From Symbiodinium natans (taxonomy: Eukaryota > Sar > Dinophyceae > Suessiales > Symbiodiniaceae), in assembly GCA_905221605.1 (NCBI GenBank), contig CAJNDS010000768.1, positions 124,001 through 188,000 on the forward strand: a DNA stretch of 64,000 nt. The letters are read 5' to 3'. Below are positions 34,201 to 45,400 of the stretch, piece by piece. A program made the translations under genes and the position numbers. Each line of letters begins with the position of its first letter. Within the stretch, counting starts at the first letter, position 1. Under the pieces are notes generated by a model. That model did not search any database. It had not been told where the DNA came from and saw only the letters and a list, made by a program, of their open reading frames with translations.

Positions 34201-36287
34201 TGATGGGCCTAGGATGGGTGGAGTGTTGGTCGAAGAGCTGGGTGGCCAATTCGTTACCCAGCTGCTGGAGTGTATGCTTTTGTGGTTCCCGCCACCATGC
34301 GGATGAGTCCCAACAAATTCCTGACCAGCCCACCCCTAAACCCCAAACCCTAAACTTGGCCTGAAACCCCTAAACCACGAAATGGGCCCACGAAGTCTTC
34401 GTCATAGTGGACAAAGCTTCGAGCATGCCTAGGCGCCCGGATCAGAGCCTCGTTGCCCAAAGAAGCCCTCGGCACCCGCAAATGTCAGATTCCAAGCTCG
34501 AAACCCAACACTGGGAACATCAAGAAAATTCAAGAACATGTGCTGCCCATGAGCAAGCTTCTTGGATCCCGGCCCCCCGTCCCCCCCCCTCCCCCCCCCC
34601 CCCCCCCCCCCCGACCCGGCACATTTCTTCAGCGTTGACATTTATTTGCTTTCACGTTGAACAACATACGCAACTATTTGCTTCCTGTGTCAGGAACCCC
34701 CCCCCGATTAAAGACTACAACGACATTATACTTAGTAGCACCTTTCGCTATGACGTGCTAAGCAAAGCATTGCTGTGCGCTCTGCCTTCGTGGATGTGGA
34801 TCCCGCAGCAGTTCGTCTGGCTGCATGGGCTGCTACAGGCAGGGTCAAGACCTGTCAGACTCCAGGAGAGACGGGTCATGCCGTCGGGGAGCGACTCCAC
34901 TTCCACGACTCCATCCGGTTGGAAAGGAGATGAAGAGTCCACGTAGGGGCTGAAGCCGAAGACGTACGACTCATCTCCCACTGTTGGGGCGCTTGTGGTG
35001 GTCGTGGTCTCCGGCTCAACCGGGGGATCTGTTGGATCCTGGTCCGCCACATTTGCTGCCACCTCCTCGCGGTCCTCGGGAGCTGCAGAGCAGACGTCCA
35101 GGATGCACATACGCAGAAACATCTCCTTTTCCATGGCAGCTGCATTGCTTGCGGTGCCCGGGTAGGCCACTCCCTTGAGGAAGTCCACCTTCTCTCTGCA
35201 CAGGTCTGCGGCATCCTGCACGGAGAAGTCATGCTGAGCGGCGCACGCCTCCTCCGGCGTCGGTCCGGGTGCCGGGTTATCCGGCTTCTTGCAAACACAG
35301 ATGAGATCTCGAAAGCCCTTGGCCTCACAATTGATTTTGCTTGTGTCGATCTCATTCAAGCTGGACACGGAGGCCACGCACTTCTGGCCGTTCGGCTGGT
35401 CAATGGCCATCTCACATGTGGAGCCCTTCTCCTCGCAGAACTCGGAGCACGAGGTGTGCTTCTGCAGGGCCACATACGCGACACAGTTTTCACCATCAGC
35501 CTTTGCTTCTTCAAGCACCGCATCCTGATCACCGGCACAGTGCACGACTTCTCTGCTGGGCCTCAGCTTCATGAAGTCGCAGCCCGGGGATATTTCCGGG
35601 TCACCGCCACCAGCAGGAGCACAGCCGGGCACCGCGACACCCGTCTGAGCTTCGCAAAACCCACACATGTCTTCGAACATCTCCTCGGGGAAGAGCATGT
35701 CGGAGCCGCCCGGGGCCACGAACTCGCCGCTTCGGGGCTCCGCAGATGCCCTCGTTGGTCAGCGCCTCCTTGATCACCCGCAGATTCCCGTTGTGCAGGA
35801 GGGTTGGGGCCCTTCGATAGAGTTTGGTGTTGACGTTGAGGCGCACGCACTTGTCGTCGCTGATGATGCTGACTCCCTTCTTCAGGTTCTCCATCGAGTC
35901 TGCAGAGACGTCGGCATTGTTGGGATTGAACACCGTGTCATTGGCCACAACAACGACGTCCCCGTCATTTACTTTCACCGCAACTCCAATGGCCACGGCG
36001 TTGCCGTTCTTGCTGTACGGGCACTGGAAAATCTGCATTTCGAAGTCTCCGCCGCACTTGGTGGTGGAAGCGTAGCTGTAGACGCCATAGCCTTGGAAGT
36101 CGAAGGCTTCGGGAGACCGCCAGCTCTTGGTGATGTGGACATCGCCCCACCAGTCGCACCTACCAAAGCTGGGGTCATTCCAATCGAGGATGCCGTCGCA
36201 CTGACAGGTACCTCGGCTGGCAGCAGCATGCTGGAAGGCCAGCGAGGTGATGGAGGCCGCAAGAAACCTCCTCACGGTTCGGTTCAT
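31124..36287 (-). CDS. Secreted VWD-like protein with four Cu-SOD-like modules
   Basis: Complete gene with eight exons: 34786-36287, 33877-34085, 33679-33753, 33005-33566, 32481-32686, 32268-32342, 31381-32165, 31124-31277. All phases agree except for one frameshift near 35.73 kb. The start Met at 36287 is followed by a signal peptide (RRFLAASITSLAFQHAAA). Then come a von Willebrand D-like domain (GDVHITKSW, Cys pairs, ending EGICG), a Cys-rich region, a Thr/Pro linker, four tandem superoxide-dismutase-like modules, and a Cys-rich C-terminal part with stop at 31124-31126. Each module keeps the Cu/Zn-SOD copper ligands (HIHEG, GGH, and H in LVIHD/VVVHD), both disulfide Cys (SC/TC and ACG/GCA) and the active-site Arg (RIACG, RVGCA). 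It lacks the His/His/Asp zinc ligands and has a shortened electrostatic loop. This resembles copper-only SOD repeat proteins known from animals; activity is inference. Introns are GC-AG, GA-AG and GT-AG. Confidence 0.92.
31278..31380 (-). mobile_element. Introner: inverted-repeat element that is an intron
   Basis: The 103 bp intron between exons 31381-32165 and 31124-31277. It starts GTCTCTACATCCCTCTTGGG and ends GGTTCTAAGGGGAGTAGAG. The two ends are inverted (CTCTACATCCC against CTCTACTCCCC), the inside is AT-rich, and the element fills the intron from donor GT to acceptor AG. Related copies: 24206-24303 and a partial one at 38030-38100, both also intronic. Confidence 0.85.
31381..32686 (-). 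CDS. SOD-like modules 3 (end) and 4, Cys-rich tail
   Basis: Exon 32481-32686 completes module 3 (SCSEDAGPHHW, LVIHDATGARIACGII). Exons 32268-32342 and 31381-32165 make module 4, then a helix (KGAIEKLEEAVDQIKDAL), a Gly/Ser/His/Tyr stretch and a Cys-rich segment (CNNICADICQTQ, CQHQCKTRQ), ending at a GT donor. Reading through this donor gives an apparent end WKSLHPSWELF, but that is intron (the introner), not protein. Confidence 0.92.
32166..34085. repeat. 1.4 kb tandem duplication within the SOD-repeat gene
   Basis: About 31835-32700 and 33230-34090 are near-identical over exons and introns with an offset close to 1.4 kb. The 75 nt exons 32268-32342 and 33679-33753 match, and so does the intron sequence beside them. 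Differences include an (AC)n expansion at 33653-33672 and an insertion near 32415. The high intron identity means the duplication is recent. Confidence 0.9.
33005..34085 (-). CDS. SOD-like modules 1 (end), 2 and 3 (start)
   Basis: Exon 33877-34085 completes module 1 (GKSCEDDAGGHFW, GRTLVIHDATGARIACGII) and ends at a GA donor. Exon 33679-33753 (25 codons, ESTTTVFEEYPNYDGDSP) starts module 2. Exon 33005-33566 completes module 2 (CCGVHIHEGTTCSDADAIGG, GRAVVVHD) and starts module 3 (CCGIHIHEG), ending at a GC donor. The 33679-33753 and 33877-34085 exons are near-copies of 32268-32342 and 32481-32686. Confidence 0.92.
34786..36287 (-). CDS. First exon: signal peptide, VWD-like, Cys-rich
   Basis: Codes for roughly 500 residues in two frames. 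The first frame (36287 to about 35735) holds the signal peptide and the VWD-like domain (CDWWGDVHITKSWRSPEAF, CGGDFEMQIFQCPYS). The second (about 35740 down to 34786) continues with APGGSDMLFPEEMFEDMCGFC, a C8-like stretch expected after a VWD domain. It then has a Cys-rich segment (CSEFCEEKGSTCEMA), a TTTTTSAP linker, and the first half of SOD-like module 1 up to CCGIHIHEG. It ends at a GC donor (GAAG/GCAGAG); the next exon restores EG-KSC. One base must be lost or gained where the two frames meet. Confidence 0.88.
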
Positions 36288-36289
36288 GG

Positions 36290-37785
36290 CCCTGGTGTTA
36301 GCAACGATTGAGGCCACCTGACGAGCCAAGAAATCTCGGCTGCGACCCCAGCACCCATTGCACTGTACCCATGACGAACAAGATACCAAGATATGTCAGG
36401 TATGTGGACGCACGTCAACTTCAGTATGACACTGGCAGCAACGGCCAGCCGGCCAACCATGTTTTCTTTTGTTGGCACGCATCTGCGGAGCCATATGACT
36501 CTCGAATTCTCTGAATTAGAACTGATCACTCGCAAGCTTGGCACTGCCAGTTTATACGTTTGGGCATAGAGCCCTTAAGAAGTAAATCGAGTAAGCTGAG
36601 ACAGAAACAGAGGGGGCGCGTACGTGCAGCGCATGTCTAAGCTTGAGAGGCCATCTCAAAAACGAAACAAGCTGCATTGCGAGCTCACGACGCATGGAGA
36701 ACCCCGTCGTTCAAAAGTGGAAGAGGGGATAGGCAAGATGAGCTCCTTGGCAGTGAGGGACCTATGGACAGGATTGACTACTTCAGAACGCCAGCTGAAG
36801 CCATGACTAGTAGGCACAATTGAGATATGCTCTTCGTCACCAGATATAAGGTGATGGGCAGGTGTTTGCGCTCTGTGACACAACACGCCGTGCTCTTGCG
36901 CCTTTTGGCCTTTCTGCAATTCCACCAAACAATCAGCAAAGCACGTTGGGATTGAAGCATAACGCCCTCAACTCGCCTCAACACTCAAACCACTGAAACA
37001 TCCCTCCTTAAACTCACGAAGCTTTTTCCCGAAGGTTCTGTCATCCTTGGTCTGTCCTTGGCTGGAGGCTCTATGAAGACAAGGCTGGGGTTGGAGTACA
37101 GATTCGTCGCGTCATCAAGCCGCTACCCCGGCTTACACTTGGCATACTGTGGGTAGAGTAGGTCGTTCTAGGGTGGGCTTTAGGAGTTTAGGTTCTGGGT
37201 TGGTTTTGGCTTCGCCACCCTCAGTAGGGATTGAAGAGTGTGGGCTGGGGGTTGTGTCGGGTGTGTATGAGGCCTGAGATTCTTAGGATTCGGCTTCAAG
37301 GTTTACAACGGAGGGGTTAGGGAGTGGATGCCGCGAGGGAAGGCACGGGAAGTGCAACTCAACTTCCAAACTTTCGGCTGCGAGTCCGACTTCGCGATCT
37401 GAGCGATGCAGAAACCCCATTCCGGTTCAAAGCGGAAGTGGGGCCAGGAAGATTCATCGGCTCTCCTTGGCTATGCAGGAGGATAGTTTGTATGCGAGTG
37501 CGCCGAAGTGCTCTCTGCCTGGTTAAGTTCCCGACCTTGCAAGTTGCTCTATGCTCAGGGTTTAGGGTTTGGGGTTTAGTTTTTAGGGTTCAGGGTGGGA
37601 ATCGAGGAGCCATTTCTTCTTGCAGGCGGTCGCAATGCCTAATGACCTGCATCCCGGGATGCTCCGACAGCTTTGGGTGTTTTGGATCGATAGGCCAAGA
37701 CTTCCACTTTGAGGAATTGGTTTGTGAACCTAAGGACTTCCTTATGACAAGGATCGCTGAATCACCTGAAGCCTCAGTGCTACAA
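36290..37785. other. Intergenic region, no supported gene
   Basis: Lies between the start of the SOD-repeat gene and the stop of the LKR/SDH gene, both on the minus strand. Short open frames exist on both strands (for example plus 36624-36806) without recognisable features. A short degenerate telomere-like array is at 37556-37590. Confidence 0.5.
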
Positions 37786-40700
37786 TCAGTACTGGTAGCA
37801 TTCTTGTTTGGGCAAGCATGGGCAAGCCAGAGCGCAAGATGAAGTCTTGGGTGCGTCGAGGAGTGGCTCGACATGCTCTCGCAAGAAGATGCCCTCTGCC
37901 TTGAGAACCCGGGAGAGGTGCTGAAAGATTGGAACGGATCATAGTTATCTGAAAAGGCTCGGGCGGGCAGCTCCATGATTCAGGATGCTGGCAGCTGGGT
38001 TCTGTGCGGTTTCTCATGGACTCGACCTTGATGTGAACTCCCATGAATATCAAGCTTATATAAACAAAAATCAAAAAAATAATTCCCAAGGGAGATGTAG
38101 GTTAAGGGTATCTTGACACCCTGAAAGCCCTGTGTGCTGCGCAGCTACCTCCAGCTCCGAAAGCATGGGCTGGTACCTGCACAGCTGCTGGTTTTAGAGA
38201 GAGAGAGAGAGAGAGAAAGAAAGAGAAAGAGAGAGAGAGAAAGAGAAAGAGAAAGAGAAAGATAAAGAGAAAGAGAAAGAGAAAGAGAAAGAGAAAGAGA
38301 AAGAATAAATAGAAAGAATACAAAATAACAAGATTAAGAGAGAGAGAGAGAGAGCTAGACCGTGCGAGCGAGCGAGAGAGAGAGAGAGAGAGGGAGAGAG
38401 AGAGAGAGACAGATTCTTCACGATGGGTTTAGACTCATCTGCACCAGCTGTTTGCCCCCCCCCCCCCCACCCCCTCCCTCTCCCTCCTCACATCCCCTCC
38501 CCGGTTCGTGGTAAGGTTTAGATTTAAGCTCAAGTTTGGGGGGGCCTATCAGGAGGGATTGATGGAGGCGCGAGAACACGGAGCGTGGACGCAAACAAGG
38601 GACCACTGGAACTCGACGCAGCAATCGAAAGCTTGCAAGAACCCTGAGCTCTAGAATCGGGGCTTTCCCCACACACACACACGAGCACAGTGGTCATAGC
38701 AAAGGGCAGGTCAGCCAAGCCCAAACAACTCCCAAAGCAGAAGCTTGCAGCCCTGTCCCCCCTCCCCCCCGGCCAGTCGGCTCGAAGGGGGCGTTGTACT
38801 CCGACACCGAAGTCCTTCCAAATTTGTTGGGTTTTAGGGTTCAAGGTTTTGGGGTATTAGGGTTTAGGGACTGCCTTTGAAGCTCCCGGAGAGCAGTCGC
38901 CATAAGATCAGGCTACGTTTCATGGGGGTTCCCCAGCTCGGGAGCTTTTTGGGTTTTCAGCACAACGGACGAACCTGATGGCTATGTTCTTTTGAAATCG
39001 GTTTAACCCTTTTCTTGCCAAGAGTTGTGACATCACGTCTGGTTTCAAATCGGCATGTGAGCCAGAATTTCCCGAAATCGTTTCGGGAGTCTACGACAAA
39101 GGGAACTCCTACACTCGAAACACCACGTAAGCCAATCCTAAGTCCTAAGGCAGTCACCAAATTCGGCCGACATCAGTCTTTTAGTCTTGTGGCCATGACG
39201 GAATCACTGCTGGAGTTGATCGCCGAACTCGTCACCTCACATACCCCAAGCCAGAATTCACCGCCACAGCAAAACAATCTTGTTTCAGCTCCTTCGGCCG
39301 ATCCAGGACGAGCTCAGCACCGATCGCAGTGGTGAGGCCAACCTCCCAGCGCAAAATCAGGCGCAGAATCAAGGCTTGAAAGGATGCGGAGTTCCTCTCG
39401 TGCACACGTGATGGCTGGCACCCCGTTGAAAAAGGAAGCTGACATGGCTACTTCCCTAAACCCTAAACCCTACACCCTGGACCCTAAACCCCGGAGGCCG
39501 AGCAGCTGTCTTTGCCATTGCCGTCTGACCGTTCGGCTCCCCATACCTTCACTGAGCTGTATGCTGCTTTAGGGTTTAGGGTTTAGGGTTTAGGGGTTTA
39601 GGGGTTTAGGGTTTAGGGTTTAGGGCTTTGCACCCCTCTCCCCGCTGCGCCAGGGACTGTCCTGCCTTGATACCCAGTAGAAACTCAAAGGGTCACTTCT
39701 CTAAATCAGGGTCCCTGTTTTGGGGTATCCTCAATACTCGGGCACGACGTATCACAAGCACCCCACAAGGGAGAATATAGAGGGGGAAGTTGCCAGATTC
39801 ATGAGTCAGGTCTTTAAGCCGACGTTCGCTATCTTGGTGAAGTAAAGCTCTCATGAGAGCGGTGCGTGTCATCGTGTGTCCAACCTCCAATGCTTATATA
39901 GGATTATGATATATTATGATGGTATGTTGGGGTAGAAGTCAGGGGTTCCCCTATTTTGGGGAGCATGTGTAGAGTTCAGGACCACATCTTTCGCACACCC
40001 CCAGTTCACTCGAGAAACCCCGCCACTGAGTCCCGAAGACAAAGCACTCCGCACAAATGAATGGCCATGCCGGGTCTACCAGAGCCGTAAAAAGCTTCGG
40101 GACTTGGGTTAGGGCGCGGGTCTCTGAAACACTGGCCGACACTATTGAGTCCGCGGGGCTGTATCAGTGTCGAAACCAGTCGCTCCTCCGTGGCATGCGA
40201 AACTCTTGCCCTTCTACGTTGCGACTGCACGCTGCTGCGGCCCAATTGGACAGAGTCGCGAGGGACCTTTTGTTCAGGGCACCTGGACAATCCTTCATGT
40301 TTCATTGCCCATGGCTCGACTGTGCTGGAATTACAGGGGGTTTCTCCAGAGGTGTGTCGAGGTGCTTGCGACTGCAGCTGGGACAGCAGATATGCACAAC
40401 TGCGACAGCAACGTGCGAAAGACCCTCAAGCCACGGAATTCTTCAGACATATGACTCTCCAGAATCCCCTGTGAGGGCCTCAATGCCTGGCAGGCAATAG
40501 CCTTTTGCCTTAAACAGTCAACATTTCAGGTCATCAGCGTAGCGCCCACTAGCCAATACAGAACTACCCCAATGCACAAGACAAGCTACATGGAAAGAGG
40601 TGTGGCAACCAAGGGCACGACACTTCCAACCCTACATCCCACTCTACATCCCGACGCCTGGGCACCATCAGGTCGGCGGACATCCAGCTCATGGCGCATG

Positions 40701-42431
40701 ATGGCCTTGGTCTTCGAGTTGCTTACAGTAGGGACCATGCGTGTGGGTATGAGTTATCAGACCCTTGCTCCTATACTGGGGAGGTTCACGCAGGGTCGGT
40801 TCGGAGCAAATATATCACCCATGCATTCTCTCAGCCTGAGCCTGTGCCCATTGCAAACTTCTGCGCCTGGAAACTCTCGCAAAAAACTGAAAACCAGTTC
40901 TTACGGCACCAACTCCCACAGCTGCATAAACTTCGCAAGTTCAAAATCCCAACGCCAACGGCCCGAAATCTCTTCAGCACGGAATCCTGATTCTCTAGAC
41001 AGCCCTAAACCCTAAACCCTAAACCCAGCCGCCATGTCCCGCTCGCCGGATTGATAAGCCGTTTCCGGACGCCTTAGGCTGTGGAAGGGCCTAACTCTTA
41101 GGGTTTAGGGTTTAGGGTTTAGGGTTTAGGGTTTAGGGTTTAGGGTTTAGGGTTTACCCTCAAAAGCCTCAAAGGACAAAGCTTTCGGTTTGGACCTTTT
41201 TCCGATTTAAGGAAGTCTGCCGTGCTTTTTTTTGCATGGCTTCGGGAGACCAGAATCTTGTGGTATCCTGTACCCTGTACCGCAGGGGCCAGTGGCTTCA
41301 GTCCCAAGTACTGGGGCCCTCGTGCTTGCAGACGAAAGACAAGTTCTGCTCACGTGTCCAGCTGCTATGGGCTTCTGTTTCGCACACAGAGTGGGCTTGA
41401 AAAAGCATAACATTGCACAAGGCTTCGTTGGGAAGAAACCTCCTCGATCCGTTCCCCGCCCCCCTCTGTATTGGCATGCAGCACAGTTTATGTGTAGATC
41501 TTTCTGTGTAAGTGCAGAAAAAACCAACGAGTCGAAGAACTGGCACAAGGGGGTTTCCGACATTCGGGGTACCTCCTTGGGGTCCCTATTAATTCTAAAC
41601 AAAGGAATCCTACTATTTCAGGGGATCTATATTAGGGGCCCTTATTTTCCGTAAGCACCCACAAGCCGCCAAGGTGCTGCAGCAGGTGCGCGACCACGTC
41701 CAGAGGCCGGTCTGCATCAACTTGCGGCATCGGCAGGTCTTGCAACAAGCCCATCCATGAGAGGAACCTCAGATTAGGGCAGGTCATGATGTAAAGATCT
41801 TGGGTGAGAGGAACCTCAGCTTAGGGCAGGTTGTGATGTAAAGATCTTGGGCGCTGGGCGTACAATGCAACGCATGATGTTTTGTGTTAAGTTCCTCCGC
41901 TTCACAGAGTCCCTATTCTTCAGAGCAAGAATCTCAGACAAACCCCCTGGTACCCTTGTTTCGACGCCCCCCCAAAAAAGACGCAAGGCTGCGGGGGCTG
42001 GCGCCGAATCCTTCCCATGCATGTCCCATGATTCCTGGATCGAACTGACCTGCAGTTCACCGACGGCCTTTCTTAGGATCGAGTGAGGAAACCCCAAGGT
42101 GAGGAAACCCCAAGGTGATGGGTTTAGGGTTTAGGGTTTAGGGCTTAGGGCTTAGGGTTTAGGGTTTAGCTGCTGGAGAAGGAATGAGCTGCTGGCCAAT
42201 AGCTTTCCTGATCTCGGGAGCTTGCAGCGTTGCAGTGCATTTGGAAATCAGCAACCTGGGCACTCTACAATTTCTCACGAAGCCTCGAACCCTAAACCCT
42301 AAACCCTAAACCCTAAACCCTAAACCCTAAACTCGATTGAATTACTCGGGTTTTCCTAGCCACCAAGAAGCTCCAGGCCAGTTTCAGCATTGAGGCTCGC
42401 CTGCTCCAGCTTCTGGCGAATGGCCTGATAC
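37786..42431 (-). CDS. LKR/SDH: LKR/SDH exons: SDH C-terminus
   Basis: Exons 42364-42431 ([20 protein letters not shown]), 41670-41767 ([20 protein letters not shown], then PLDVVAHLL), 40658-40705 ([16 protein letters not shown]), 40160-40185 (ERLVSTLI), 39299-39342 ([14 protein letters not shown]), 38149-38176 (YQPMLSELE) and 37786-37899 ([18 protein letters not shown], then a short Cys-rich end and TGA). A further possible exon is 42860-42912 ([20 protein letters not shown]). Exons for the segments before 40658 and on either side of 39299-39342 are missing. The last intron contains a partial introner-family element. Confidence 0.88.
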
Positions 42432-45400
42432 CTGTGAAGGGCTGTATGGGAGGGGTTTGGAGCCACGAGCAGGTGGCAGGTGCAACATACACTATACACC
42501 TGCGGCGACTAGGCAAAAATGTTGAACATGAATCCTGACAAGCCGAACTCTAACTTAGACCCGGGCCCCAGCCATGACGTGTCGACCGCGTGTCATGAAA
42601 GTCATGAAAGCACACTTCATCAACAGCCAAAATTCAAAAAAATATCAATTATGATAATGATTTCAACGGGTCCTACAGTACAAAACCCGAGGAAGGCTGT
42701 TCGCAAAAGGCACGGTGAAATTTGAACAGTGGCTAGCACCTAGCATCAGGCGGAAAGTCCCTAAACCCAAACCCTAAACCCTAAACCCTGAACCCTAACG
42801 TCCGAAACTGCTTGCACGTGGTGGCCAGCACAACATGCAGACCATATCAGCAGCCACGGGGCAGGCGAGAGGGATCCTCCTTCATGGCTTGAGCTCCACC
42901 CTCCAACATCGCCTGCAAACCGTTGCAGTGTTCGGGGTTTCGGGCTTAGGGTTTAGGATTTAGGGCTTGTAGGAGACAAAGGTTCAATAAAGGTTCACTC
43001 AACAACGTTTGCCAAGGCCGTATGTCGTCGTTTGCCATGACACGAAGGCCATGTGCTTAAACGGAGCCCCGCGAGCCTTTGCTGTGCAACGGCCTTTCGC
43101 CTACAGAGAATTACTATCAGTACTTCTGTCAGCATTTTTTCTGCTGTCGGCGTGCAGCCCCGACTCCTACGCCCCGAGATTTCAACAATGTCAAACAACC
43201 GGATTTGGGTCTTCGATCGTTGTATACCAAAACCTTGCCAATTTGGTCTCTTCGAGAAACCTTATTGTAAGCCGAAAACATCGCAGACTTTCGCAAGGCC
43301 TGCTCGAAGCAACACCCGCACTCCCAGCCACAACCATCCAACACAATCAGCTATGGCCGGGCCGTACTGCCGCGCGATCTCCGTTTTGTCCCACGAAAAG
43401 TTAGAATAATGCAAGCAAGCTTTCAAAAGATATATAGAGTATAAAGCCCTTTGGCAGGTGCAAAGCTTAAACGTCTCACAAAAAAGATAAATTACGTATG
43501 CTGCTACGCTTCGGGCTTGTCAATGTACGATTCATCATGTGAAGACGGATCAGAAGAAACCCAGACAGACAACTATAATAATAGCACCAACTCTGAAGCC
43601 GTGAAGCCGTCAATCCTAAAGCTGCTAGAGCACCAAACTACTGGACAGTGCTGTACTGCATGCAGTCCGCATGAACACACATCTTAGAGCACTATAGGCT
43701 CTAGACAGCCACAAGAGCGCGCTCGCCAACACAGAGAGAGAGAGAGAGAGAGAGACAGAGACCACGTCGGAAACAAAAACATGCGCCCCCTCCCCAACCT
43801 CGGCCAGCCAGGCACGGCGGAAGCCCTGAAAGCCACTGAGGTGAGGCACTGGGCCCATCTCCAGCAGGCCCAGCCTCCAGGAAAACCGAGTCATGACGAG
43901 GCTTCACTGTGTCTCCCGGAGACCCTGAAAATCCCTGACCTCCCCTGTGGAGTGCACGCTGTTCCGGATGGCTGAAGGCGCGAGGCTAGGGAAAATGCCA
44001 TCTACTTCCCCACCCCCACCCCACCCCAAACCACAAAGAAGCCTCTTCAACAAACTCGGATTTGGGATGGGCTGCGAGCCCTGGCTGCACAGTTCTCTTT
44101 GGACTGTGATCTGGAATTCTGCGATCTGGAATTCTGCGCAAAAGTGTGTTGGCAAACAAAAACAGGAAAGATTCGAGACTTCAAGTGAACGGGGTTCTCA
44201 ACCCGGCAAAGCTCAGAGGTTAAACACAATTTCGAGCTATTCAGCATCTTCGAGTGTTGCGCGTTTTTGGTATAACCCCGCCCCCACCCCCCCCGCCCCC
44301 ACATCCGTTCAGAAGTAAACAGTCCCAGGACTCTTTCAGGTGTACGTATGCTTCCTGGTTCAACCCCAGAAGGCTTCAATGTCTCTCAGTCGGGGCGGGC
44401 GGGAAGTCATTTTCCAACCACATGGGTAGTTTCCGAAACTAGCGTCCCTTCTTGAGGGATCCCCACAAGGGTACCCTAACTTAGAGAACTACCCAAATGC
44501 TGAAAATGCAGTGGACCGAACTGTGTTCCAAGGCTTAATTAGCCGCCTTCGAAGGCACTGGCCTGTGAACTTTTCGGCCCCTCACATGACATTGCAGGCC
44601 TAGACAAGACCAGCATGCGCTCGCAAAAGCCTCGGAACCTGCCCAGGCGTTGGAGGCCGAGTTTTTTTGTTACTACCATCTTGAGCCTCAGTTTTGGCGC
44701 TCTTGGAGAGTTTGGTGTCTGGGGGTCAGCAAATTGGAGTATCTGCTGTCACTCGGAGCTTGGGTTGGAGAGCCCTCTACTGGTTCCTATACCTCGCACG
44801 GGAATCGGCGAATCACAACAGCCATGCTTCGCTCTAATCTGCTTACGGCCACAAGCCCCAAAACCCGACGGCCAAACTCCCGGCGTTTTCTCTGCAAGCC
44901 CTGAATACTGAGAGTACCGTGCAGACATCCTATGTGGGTTTACTGTTGGATAGTAGGGAATGAGGGAATGAGGTACCCTATATCATATATCCCCCTATAC
45001 ATACCCTTTAAGGGTTATATTGTAGGGCACCTCATTCCTTCATTCCCCACTAACCAACAGTACGTAATCCCTGTGCTTCCTCAGCGTCCCCCGGAAGAAG
45101 GTGGGTATGTCTTCGAGGCCGTAGAGCTCGGCGAAGAGCGTGGAGTCTCTATTCGGCAGGACCTCAGATCTAGGTGAGGTTTAGGGCTTAGGGTTTAGGG
45201 TTTGGGGTTTAGGGTTTAGGGTTTGGGGTTTAGGGTTTAGGGCAGTTTAGAGGTGGTCTGGGCCAAGGCTCCCAAACCGCAGCTAGACGAAATTGGTGAA
45301 ATGGTCTGGCAATGACCCCCAGAGTGCGGAATGAAGGTTTAGCTGTTTGGGGTTTAGGGTTTAGGGTTTAGGGATGTTTAGGGTTTAGCTCACACTTTCC

